Positions 1 to 4,765 of a DNA stretch of 7,694 nt are shown piece by piece (within the stretch, counting starts at the first letter, position 1; the number at the start of each line of letters is the position of its first letter). Source of the stretch: a candidate division TA06 bacterium DG_78 (GTDB lineage: Bacteria; Hydrothermota; Tepidihabitantia; SM23-42); assembly GCA_001303225.1 (NCBI GenBank), contig LJNI01000110.1, positions 1-7,694 on the forward strand, written 5' to 3'. The position numbers were made by a program, and so were the translations under genes. The notes beneath the pieces are model-generated. The model had not been told where the DNA came from and made no database searches. It was given only the letters and a program-made list of their open reading frames with translations.

Positions 1-474
1 AGGTTTATACGCAACAATTCCTGCCCACTGAAAGCCAATTAATGCTATGAAGAGACCAATACCAACTGCAATTGCCTGTTTGAGAGATGTCGGGATGGCA
101 TTGATGAGCATTTCCCTGAATCCAAAGATTGAGAGTATAATGAAAGCTGCTCCAGAAATAAAATTTGCACCGAGCGCAGTCTGCCAGGGAACACCCATAG
201 CAATACAGATCGTGTATACAAAAAAGAAATTGTGTCCCATAGCAGGTGCTAATGCAATTGGGTAGTTCGCTAGAAAAGCCATGAGAATGGTCGCCACTGC
301 GCTGGACAGACATGTCGCCACCATGACAGCACCAAAATCCATGCCCGCAGCCGATAGTACAGCTGGCTGGACAAAAATAATATACGCCATCGTCATAAAG
401 GTGGTGAGTCCACCAATGATTTCTTGCGATACTGTAGTACTATGTTCCTTTAGCTTAAAAATCTTCTCAAGCAT
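1..474 (-). CDS. NCS2-family purine permease (AzgA/PbuG type), N-terminal part, cut by left edge of window
   Basis: Inner-membrane transporter, probably importing a purine base (adenine, guanine or hypoxanthine) by cation symport, as known for the AzgA/PbuG branch of NCS2. The 158 visible residues begin MLEKIFKLKEHSTTV and carry the branch's hallmarks: GGLTTFMTMAYIIFVQP (21-37), APAMGHNFFF (76-85) and FREMLINAIPTSLKQAIAVGIG (119-140, the family's conserved stretch). Several hydrophobic transmembrane segments are visible. Full-length family members are about 430-480 residues, so roughly two thirds is missing. The ATG at 474-472 has a strong AAGGAG site 5 nt upstream. It lies 14 nt after the stop of the SIMPL-domain gene, on the same strand, so the two are probably cotranscribed. 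The usual APGMGLNAFF signature reads APAMGHNFFF here, so the exact substrate is uncertain. Confidence 0.9.
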   Translation of the reverse strand, partial: MLEKIFKLKEHSTTVSQEIIGGLTTFMTMAYIIFVQPAVLSAAGMDFGAVMVATCLSSAVATILMAFLANYPIALAPAMGHNFFFVYTICIAMGVPWQTALGANFISGAAFIILSIFGFREMLINAIPTSLKQAIAVGIGLFIALIGFQWAGIVAYKP

Positions 475-488
475 AACGTCTCCTTATG

Positions 489-1136
489 CTATTTTTTATA
501 GAGCATCTCGTAATAAACTGTGACCGATACTATCACATCTGACTCGCTCGATGTTTCATATCCAGTGTAGGTTGGATATGTAATATCTTCGGCGGCGTAG
601 AGCAGTGCACCGAGTATGACGTGCATTTCGCTAGCCAATGCCTGAGCCTGCTCGTTTGCATTTTTAACTGCATCTTTACGTGCTTTTTTAATTGCTGGAG
701 CATAGTCTGCTATTTCGTCTATAATAGGTACCACAGAACCAATTGAGACTCCATCTATGAGAAGAAACTGTTCTTTGATTTTGTTAATATTCTTTACTTT
801 ATGTAACCAAATCTGGATATCTTGTTCAATACCATAATGGGGATCTTCTTCAATTGGTTCAAGCGTATTGATATTGGTCAGGACTACATCGTCCTCTTTG
901 CCACCGAGCTTTTTCACCACTTTTATAATTTCCTTTTTCATTGCCTTAGCCATTTCTCTAGCTTCTGCTTCTTCTTCAGCATAGGCATCAGCATATAGTA
1001 CGATTTCATATTTGGTGGCTTGTGCTGCAATCGATGCCATGCCTTGCCCTGTGACTGATAATACGGATCGATCAAGGGTAATATTTGGTGCTGAGTATGT
1101 CTGGCATATGAGTGATAAAATGAGCACTAATGACAT
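489..1136 (-). CDS. Exported SIMPL-domain (DUF541, YggE-like) protein
   Basis: 215-residue protein of the SIMPL/YggE family, probably periplasmic; in E. coli YggE is linked to oxidative stress, but the molecular role of the family is poorly known. Residues 1-16 (MSLVLILSLICQTYSA) look like a short Sec signal peptide. The mature part starts with LSVTGQGMASI (26-36), the family's opening strand. It continues with an acidic helix, EEEAEAREMAKAMKK (54-68), and the typical C-terminal helix ARKDAVKNANEQAQALA (152-168) followed by LGALLYAAED. The ATG at 1136 is chosen because AAAGGAGG lies 6 nt upstream and because the promoter at 1156-1184 overlaps any longer reading. It is first in an operon with the purine permease 14 nt downstream; why these two are paired is not clear from sequence. 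Confidence 0.85.
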   Translation of the reverse strand: MSLVLILSLICQTYSAPNITLDRSVLSVTGQGMASIAAQATKYEIVLYADAYAEEEAEAREMAKAMKKEIIKVVKKLGGKEDDVVLTNINTLEPIEEDPHYGIEQDIQIWLHKVKNINKIKEQFLLIDGVSIGSVVPIIDEIADYAPAIKKARKDAVKNANEQAQALASEMHVILGALLYAAEDITYPTYTGYETSSESDVIVSVTVYYEMLYKK

Positions 1137-1142
1137 AAAAAA

Positions 1143-1150
1143 CCTCCTTT
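1143..1150 (-). promoter_or_regulatory. Shine-Dalgarno site of the SIMPL-domain gene
   Basis: Read on the minus strand the site is AAAGGAGG, followed by six T before the ATG at 1136. It fixes the start at MSLVLIL rather than the longer reading that begins at 1193. Confidence 0.8.
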
Positions 1151-1155
1151 TGTAC

Positions 1156-1184
1156 ATTCTATCCAAATTAATATGGAGTGTCAA
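1156..1184 (-). promoter_or_regulatory. Sigma-70-type promoter for the SIMPL-permease operon
   Basis: On the minus strand: TTGACA (1184-1179), 17-nt spacer, TAGAAT (1161-1156). The -35 is a full consensus match, the -10 matches five of six and the spacing is ideal. A start about 7 nt downstream gives a very short leader (under 20 nt), almost entirely the Shine-Dalgarno site. Confidence 0.8.
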
Positions 1185-1211
1185 CCATAACATAGGAACA
1201 TGGTTATTTCA

Positions 1212-1238
1212 TCGTATGAAAAGGAAATATACATACGA
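1212..1238. promoter_or_regulatory. Inverted repeat TCGTATG-N13-CATACGA between divergent promoters (possible operator)
   Basis: Two perfect 7-bp arms (1212-1218 and 1232-1238) have centres 20 bp apart, close to two helical turns. The dyad ends 8 nt before the -35 of the tRNA-Gly promoter and lies 27 nt upstream of the -35 of the leftward promoter. Position and spacing suit a dimeric regulator. No regulator gene is in the window, so the role is inferred. Confidence 0.4.
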
Positions 1239-1246
1239 GTTAAATA

Positions 1247-1274
1247 TTGACTTTTTGTAAGAGCCTATTATAAT
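1247..1274 (+). promoter_or_regulatory. Promoter of tRNA-Gly and probably of the DJ-1/dtd/yicC/gmk run
   Basis: TTGACT (1247-1252), 16-nt spacer, TATAAT (1269-1274). The tRNA begins only 9 nt after the -10, so the predicted transcript starts at or within a few nucleotides of the mature tRNA 5' end. It shares the string TTGACTTTTT and the same 16-nt spacing with the promoter of the second tRNA in the window. Confidence 0.85.
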
Positions 1275-1282
1275 AGCACCAT

Positions 1283-1354
1283 GCGGGGGTAGCTCAATGG
1301 TAGAGTCACGGCCTTCCAAGCCGTTGGTTGCGGGTTCGAATCCCGTCCCCCGCT
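1283..1354 (+). tRNA. tRNA-Gly, anticodon UCC
   Basis: A full cloverleaf can be drawn. Acceptor GCGGGGG (1283-1289) pairs perfectly with CCCCCGC (1347-1353). D stem GCTC/GAGT has one wobble pair. Anticodon stem ACGGC/GCCGT encloses loop CTTCCAA with anticodon TCC at 1315-1317. Variable loop TGGTT is followed by T arm GCGGG-TTCGAAT-CCCGT. The discriminator is T (1354), as usual for bacterial tRNA-Gly. The CCA end is not encoded. A protein gene starts 30 nt downstream with no separate promoter visible, so the tRNA is probably cut from a longer transcript. Confidence 0.95.
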
Positions 1355-1384
1355 TCGTTTACAAATGAGAAAGAGAGGAACCAC

Positions 1385-1993
1385 ATGAAAAAGTTACTAA
1401 CTATCCCAATTCTATTAGGGATCTGTTGTGGCGGTGGCGGTCAAGAGCAATCAATGACTGAAGAAAGCGAAATTCCTCAGATGGCAAAATCAGTTTTAAT
1501 GGTTATTGCGCCTAAAAATTTTCGCGATGAGGAGTTTCAAGAACCCTATGACTTATTCAGCAGTTCAGGCATAGAGGTGACCGTCGCGTCGACCGATACA
1601 AATCCAGCGCAGGGTATGCTCGGCGTGGTTGTGAAACCTGATATTACCCTCGAACAGGTTGATCCACATGATTATGATGCACTCATTGTCGTCGGTGGTT
1701 CTGGCTGTATAGATCTCTGGGATAATACTACACTCCATACGATTGTTCAGACATTTAACAGTAGTAAAAAGACTATTGCTGCAATTTGTCTTGCACCGGT
1801 TGTGCTCGGCAGAGCTGGTATACTCAGGGATATAAAGGCAACGGTATATCCCACAGCCAAGGACGAATTAGGTGTGTGTGGTGCTCACCTTGCTGATTCA
1901 GACGTAGTGGTGAGTGGCAATATCATTACCTGTTCAGGTCCTCAGGCAGCAAAAGACTTTGCTACTGCCATTTTGAAGGCAGTGAGTCAGTAG
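1385..1993 (+). CDS. DJ-1/PfpI family protein with an N-terminal lipoprotein-like signal
   Basis: 202-residue member of the DJ-1/PfpI (class I glutamine amidotransferase-like) superfamily. Members include chaperones, glyoxalases or deglycases, and proteases; sequence alone does not say which. The fold signature is clear: VLMVIAPKNFRDEEF (38-51) with the acidic partner residue at E49/E50, DALIVVGGSG (98-107), and the nucleophile elbow IAAICLAPVVLGRAGIL with Cys135. The residue after the cysteine is Leu, not the His of PfpI proteases, so a DJ-1-like role is more likely. The N-terminus MKKLLTIPILLGICCGGGG looks like a short lipoprotein signal, but neither C14 nor C15 sits in a canonical lipobox, so membrane anchoring is uncertain. 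The ATG at 1385 follows a GAGAGGA site; a longer reading from 1328 starts inside the tRNA. The stop overlaps the dtd start by 1 nt (TAGTG). Confidence 0.85.
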   Translation: MKKLLTIPILLGICCGGGGQEQSMTEESEIPQMAKSVLMVIAPKNFRDEEFQEPYDLFSSSGIEVTVASTDTNPAQGMLGVVVKPDITLEQVDPHDYDALIVVGGSGCIDLWDNTTLHTIVQTFNSSKKTIAAICLAPVVLGRAGILRDIKATVYPTAKDELGVCGAHLADSDVVVSGNIITCSGPQAAKDFATAILKAVSQ

Positions 1994-2430
1994 TGAAGGT
2001 AGTGATTCAGAGAGTAACAGAAGCAAAGGTTTTGGTAAAAGAGGAATTGATATCAGAAATTGGTCATGGTATGGTGATCTTACTCGGTGTAAAGAAGGGC
2101 GATACCGAAAAGCACGCACGCGCGTTAGCTGACCGATGCATACATATGCGTATATTTGAGGATCAGAAAGGTAGGTTTAACTTGTCGCTCAAAGACATTA
2201 AGGGTGAAGCACTCGTTGTTTCTCAATTTACCCTTCTGGCAGATACTTCACGCGGCAGAAGACCTTCTTTCACTGATGCGGAAGAACCTGCAAAGGCAAA
2301 ACAGCTCTATGAGTTTTTCATTTCTCGGTTGAATCAACTGGGTATTCCTACACAGGGTGGTATTTTTGCTGAGCGTATGAAAGTTTCCTTAGAAAATAAT
2401 GGACCTGTAACAATAGTAACGGAGGTATAG
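1993..2430 (+). CDS. dtd: D-aminoacyl-tRNA deacylase
   Basis: Cytoplasmic editing enzyme that hydrolyses D-aminoacyl-tRNAs (and glycine wrongly attached to tRNA-Ala), freeing the tRNA for re-use. It has 145 residues, the same as E. coli Dtd. Both family motifs are intact: SQFTL (77-81, Thr80 at the active site) and NGPVT (136-140, with the Gly-cisPro pair that rejects L-amino acids). RGRRPSF (87-93) is also typical. It starts at GTG 1993, sharing the G of the preceding TAG stop, so translation is probably coupled to the DJ-1 gene. Its last codons contain the ribosome binding site for yicC. A D-aminoacyl and Gly-tRNA-Ala editing enzyme downstream of tRNA-Gly, with tRNA-Ala further along, is notable but may be chance. 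Confidence 0.96.
   Translation: MKVVIQRVTEAKVLVKEELISEIGHGMVILLGVKKGDTEKHARALADRCIHMRIFEDQKGRFNLSLKDIKGEALVVSQFTLLADTSRGRRPSFTDAEEPAKAKQLYEFFISRLNQLGIPTQGGIFAERMKVSLENNGPVTIVTEV
2421..2425 (+). promoter_or_regulatory. Shine-Dalgarno site of yicC inside the end of dtd
   Basis: GGAGG lies in the last sense codons of dtd, 5 nt before the yicC ATG at 2431. It makes the 0-nt gap between the two genes workable and sets the yicC start. Confidence 0.7.
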
Positions 2431-3306
2431 ATGCCGTATAGTATGACAGGTGTAGGTCGCACAACAGGTGCGATCAAAGATCCACCCATTAAGTTTGATG
2501 TTGAGATTAAATCGTATAACCACAGGTTTTTAGAAATTTCCATAAGATGTCCCAATACACTTCTTCCTTTTGAAAACGAAATAAGACGCTCTATTCAGAT
2601 GAAAGTATCAAGGGGACATATTATTGTTGTTATTCAGCAAGATCGTGATATCTTCCCAACAACAATAGATGTGGACAAACCACTCCTCGCTGCCTATTTA
2701 AGACTGGCTGATGAATTGAAGAAAAATTATAACGTAAGTGGGGATATCGACGTCAACACACTTCTCGCGATTCCCGGACTCATAAAATTTAGCCAGACCC
2801 AAAAAGAATCTAAAAATTTATACAATGCATTCAAACCTATTCTCGAAAAGGCATTAGATGCCTTTATACAGATGAAGAAGAGGGAAGGCGAAAATATCGC
2901 TAGAGACATCAAGAAGTCTATCGACAGAGTAGAGAGAAATATTCGAATTGTTGATGAGTTGATCCCGAAGAGGAATGAGCATTATAAAGATCATCTTTTA
3001 AGCATATTGAAAGATTACACAAAAAATTTTGATGAAGATAGATTTTATCAAGAGGTATTATATTTGGCTGAACGGACCGATGTCACTGAGGAATGCAAAA
3101 GGTTGAACAGTCACGTGTTGCTCTTCAAGGAATCGTTAAAAGATGAAGACCATCCTGGACGTCAGTTGAATTTTCTATTACAAGAAATGCAGCGCGAGGC
3201 GAATACACTGAGCGTGAAGGCAAACTATCTCGATATCAGTAAAGCTGTTGTCCAGATAAAAGAAGAGATTGAGAAGATCCGGGAACAGGTGCAGAACCTT
3301 GAATAA
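2431..3306 (+). CDS. yicC: YicC/YloC family endoribonuclease
   Basis: 291 residues, against 287 for E. coli YicC. Characterised members are endoribonucleases acting on RNA in the cytoplasm. The N-terminal YicC domain begins with SMTGVGR (4-10) and has KSYNHRFLEISIR (27-39) and the RGHIIVVI strand (61-68). The C-terminal DUF1732 part holds RTDVTEECKRLNSH (215-228), GRQLNFLLQEMQREANT (243-259) and the typical ending REQVQNLE. The usual NTxGSK motif reads NTLSVK here, a small deviation. Residues 140-185 are highly charged and probably helical. It begins directly after the dtd stop, and its last 8 nt overlap gmk. The yicC-gmk pairing is common in bacteria, which supports both calls. Confidence 0.94.
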   Translation: MPYSMTGVGRTTGAIKDPPIKFDVEIKSYNHRFLEISIRCPNTLLPFENEIRRSIQMKVSRGHIIVVIQQDRDIFPTTIDVDKPLLAAYLRLADELKKNYNVSGDIDVNTLLAIPGLIKFSQTQKESKNLYNAFKPILEKALDAFIQMKKREGENIARDIKKSIDRVERNIRIVDELIPKRNEHYKDHLLSILKDYTKNFDEDRFYQEVLYLAERTDVTEECKRLNSHVLLFKESLKDEDHPGRQLNFLLQEMQREANTLSVKANYLDISKAVVQIKEEIEKIREQVQNLE

Positions 3307-3862
3307 AGGCAGGGTAATTGTCATTTTGGGTCCCTCAGGTGTTGGCAAGACAACAATATGTAAAAGGATACTAAGGCACCGACCAGATGTATGTTTTTCT
3401 ATTTCAGCAACATCACGACCAAAAAGAAAAGACGAAAAGAATCATCGCGAATATATCTTTCTTTCTGAGAAAGAATTCAAAGAATGGATTGAAAAAGGCT
3501 GTTTCATTGAGTATGCAGAAGTTCATAGTAACCTGTACGGTACGCCAAAAAAATCATTAGAAGAGACCTTAAAAAAGGGACACCATGTTCTCCTCGATGT
3601 GGATGTTCAGGGTGCAATGAATTTAATGAAGTTATACCCGAATGGAATATATTTTTTTATAGTACCTCCTGGTATGCATGAACTGGAAAAGAGGCTCAAA
3701 AAGCGTGACACAGATGAAAAGTCAACTATTAAAAAGCGTCTCGTAAATGCAATAGAAGAGTTCAAACATGTAGGGAAATTTAAATACGTGATAGAAAACC
3801 GCACACTCAATGAGGCAGTAAGCAAGATTCTGTCAATTATTGAAAGAGAGATTAGCACTTAG
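3299..3862 (+). CDS. gmk: Guanylate kinase
   Basis: Essential cytoplasmic enzyme converting GMP and ATP to GDP and ADP. It has a P-loop GPSGVGKT (11-18) and GMP-site residues S35, R40, Y52, E71 and Y80, the last in YGTP (80-83). LLDVDVQGA (98-106) and the lid region RLKKRDTDE (132-140) follow. The protein is 187 residues, slightly shorter than E. coli Gmk (207) because the C-terminus is short. The TTG at 3299 is preferred: it puts the Met four residues before the RVIVILGPSG strand, as in the family, and AGGTG lies 7 nt upstream. Another TTG at 3269 would add ten poorly conserved residues. The start overlaps the end of yicC by 8 nt. No rpoZ follows, although the omega subunit gene often sits there in other bacteria. 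Confidence 0.95.
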   Translation: MNKGRVIVILGPSGVGKTTICKRILRHRPDVCFSISATSRPKRKDEKNHREYIFLSEKEFKEWIEKGCFIEYAEVHSNLYGTPKKSLEETLKKGHHVLLDVDVQGAMNLMKLYPNGIYFFIVPPGMHELEKRLKKRDTDEKSTIKKRLVNAIEEFKHVGKFKYVIENRTLNEAVSKILSIIEREIST

Positions 3863-3892
3863 TTAAATGGTGATAGGTTAAATGGTTAAATG
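3862..3892. repeat. Three short direct repeats GTTAAATG after gmk
   Basis: GTTAAATG occurs at 3862-3869, 3877-3884 and 3885-3892; the first two copies extend to GTTAAATGGT. The array begins in the last base of the gmk stop codon. It looks like slippage-type low-complexity DNA; no function can be assigned. Confidence 0.5.
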
Positions 3893-3902
3893 AAAAGACA
3901 AG

Positions 3903-3926
3903 AGATTTCTGAAAAAGCAGAAATCT
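3903..3926 (+). other. Perfect 9-bp hairpin downstream of gmk
   Basis: AGATTTCTG (3903-3911), 6-nt loop AAAAAG, CAGAAATCT (3918-3926). It lies 40 nt after the gmk stop, where a terminator would be expected. The stem is AT-rich and no T-run follows (next bases TCGTCC), so it is not a standard intrinsic terminator. It could protect the 3' end of the gmk transcript. Confidence 0.5.
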
Positions 3927-3946
3927 TCGTCCATAGACTCTAGGGA

Positions 3947-4024
3947 GATTACAGTGATTTGCATAGATTACAACGATAATAATCGACGAAATGTCACTGT
4001 AATCATTCTGTTATCACCGTAATC
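3947..4024. repeat. Palindromic element of four GATTACAGTGATAA-like units (two direct, two inverted)
   Basis: Units are at 3947-3960 (GATTACAGTGATTT), 3966-3979 (GATTACAACGATAA) and, on the minus strand, 4004-3991 (GATTACAGTGACAT) and 4024-4011 (GATTACGGTGATAA). The gaps are 5, 11 and 6 nt, so the whole is nearly symmetric. Units one and three form a perfect 11-bp inverted repeat. CGAT-AATA-ATCG (3975-3986) makes a small hairpin near the centre. This could be a dispersed palindromic repeat, a remnant of a small non-coding mobile element, or a multi-site protein-binding region upstream of the tRNA-Ala promoter. No coding sequence is visible in 3863-4063. Confidence 0.6.
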
Positions 4025-4063
4025 GTGAGAGCGAAGAGTACTTTTTAAGAGCTCTCAAATATG

Positions 4064-4091
4064 TTGACTTTTTAGCGATTTTTGTTATAAT
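4064..4091 (+). promoter_or_regulatory. Promoter of tRNA-Ala and probably of the arginine decarboxylase operon
   Basis: TTGACT (4064-4069), 16-nt spacer, TATAAT (4086-4091), with the tRNA starting 17 nt later. The arginine decarboxylase gene follows the tRNA by only 10 nt, leaving no space for another promoter, so this site most likely drives the following genes too. Confidence 0.85.
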
Positions 4092-4108
4092 CAAAAAATT
4101 TTAGATAA

Positions 4109-4181
4109 GGGGCAGTAGCTCAGTCGGGAGAGCGTCTCGTTCGCAGCGAGAAGGTCGCCAGTTCAACTCTGGTCTGCTCCA
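4109..4181 (+). tRNA. tRNA-Ala, anticodon CGC
   Basis: Acceptor GGGGCAG (4109-4115) pairs with CTGCTCC (4174-4180), including the G3:U70 wobble pair (4111 with 4178) that is the identity mark for alanine. The D arm is GCTC-AGTCGGGA-GAGC. Anticodon stem TCTCG/CGAGA encloses loop TTCGCAG with anticodon CGC at 4142-4144. T arm is GCCAG-TTCAACT-CTGGT. The discriminator is A (4181), and CCA is not encoded. The CGC anticodon reads GCG codons. The ATG of the next protein gene is 10 nt after the tRNA 3' end, so 3' trimming of the tRNA would leave an mRNA with almost no 5' leader before its ribosome binding site. Confidence 0.96.
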
Positions 4182-4191
4182 TAGGGGAGAG

Positions 4192-4737
4192 ATGTTTATA
4201 CCAAAAAGAGTCTTCTTAACAAAGGGTGTTGGCAAGCATAAAGAGAAGTTGGCCAGTTTTGAGGCTGCTCTGAGAGATGCAGGGATTGCTCCTTTTAACC
4301 TCGTCAGGGTGTCAAGCATTCTTCCTCCTGGTGCGAAAATACTTCCACGAACCAGAGGTATTCAGTACCTATCTGTTGGTGAAATAATTTTCGCAGTCAT
4401 GGCAGAGAGCAACACAAATGAACCGCATCGCCTTATTGCTGCTTCGATTGGAGTCGCAGTGCCGCGAGATAAAAATCAATATGGCTACCTATCAGAATAT
4501 CACTCATGCGGTGAGACCGAGTTACGGGCTGGAGATAAAGCGGAGGACCTCGCTGCACAGATGCTGGCAACCACATTAGGTGTACCCTTTGATCCAGATG
4601 TAAGCTATGATGAGCGTAAAGAAGTGTGGAAGATTTCAACAAAAATAGTGAAAACAATGAATTGCACACAGACTGCGATCGGTGATAAATATGGACTCTA
4701 TACGACCGTTCTCGCTGCCGCTGTTATGGTACCCTAA
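4192..4737 (+). CDS. pdaD: Pyruvoyl-dependent arginine decarboxylase
   Basis: Converts arginine to agmatine and CO2, the first step of polyamine synthesis by the agmatine route. The proenzyme cuts itself to make a pyruvoyl cofactor. It has 181 residues. The self-cleavage motif VSSILPPG (40-47) is intact, with the expected cut between S41 and S42. The proton-donor Glu is E102 in SEYH, and the C-terminal LYTTVLAAAVMVP fits the family's last strand. The start MFIPKRVFLTKGVGKHKEKL is typical of bacterial members as I recall them. GGGGAG (4184-4189) is just 2 nt from the ATG, unusually close, but no other start fits. The enzyme is best known from archaea and Chlamydia (where it is called aaxB) and occurs in various bacteria. 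No other polyamine genes are visible here. The barrel-protein gene follows after 28 nt. Confidence 0.93.
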   Translation: MFIPKRVFLTKGVGKHKEKLASFEAALRDAGIAPFNLVRVSSILPPGAKILPRTRGIQYLSVGEIIFAVMAESNTNEPHRLIAASIGVAVPRDKNQYGYLSEYHSCGETELRAGDKAEDLAAQMLATTLGVPFDPDVSYDERKEVWKISTKIVKTMNCTQTAIGDKYGLYTTVLAAAVMVP

Positions 4738-4760
4738 TCTCCTGTCACATTTTTAGGAGA
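4738..4760 (+). promoter_or_regulatory. Hairpin that hides the ribosome binding site of the barrel-protein gene
   Basis: TCTCCT (4738-4743) directly follows the arginine decarboxylase stop and is the exact complement of AGGAGA (4755-4760), the Shine-Dalgarno site of the next gene; the loop is 11 nt. A ribosome ending at 4737 would cover the first arm and free the site, so the layout suits translational coupling. The stem is only 6 bp plus a possible G-U pair, so its strength is modest. Confidence 0.5.
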
Positions 4761-4765
4761 CATAT

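Noticed and set aside
5..313. 102-residue minus-strand reading frame at the left edge
   Set aside because: It is a frame shadow of the purine permease, whose own frame is open from 474 to the window edge and shows clear NCS2 motifs. The shadow has no ribosome binding site or family features.
1328..1384. 19-residue N-terminal extension of the DJ-1 gene
   Set aside because: It starts inside the tRNA-Gly T arm, and its peptide (MRVRIPSPASF) is the usual false translation of a tRNA 3' end. The ATG at 1385 has a ribosome binding site and a signal-like start.
3269..3298. Ten-residue longer gmk start at TTG 3269
   Set aside because: The added residues (RRSGNRCRT) do not resemble the guanylate kinase N-terminus and would increase the overlap with yicC to 38 nt. 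TTG 3299 fits the family better.
3862..4024. CRISPR array in the spacer after gmk
   Set aside because: The repeats are short (8 and 14 nt), two of the larger units are inverted, and gaps are 5-11 nt. None of this matches CRISPR repeat-spacer structure, and no cas genes are present.
4026..4057. 7-bp inverted repeat TGAGAGC/GCTCTCA and an 8-bp palindrome AGAGCTCT just before the tRNA-Ala promoter
   Set aside because: The loop is 18 nt and the second arm overlaps the palindrome, so the two compete. Short purine-pyrimidine repeats like this arise easily; too weak to call a site.
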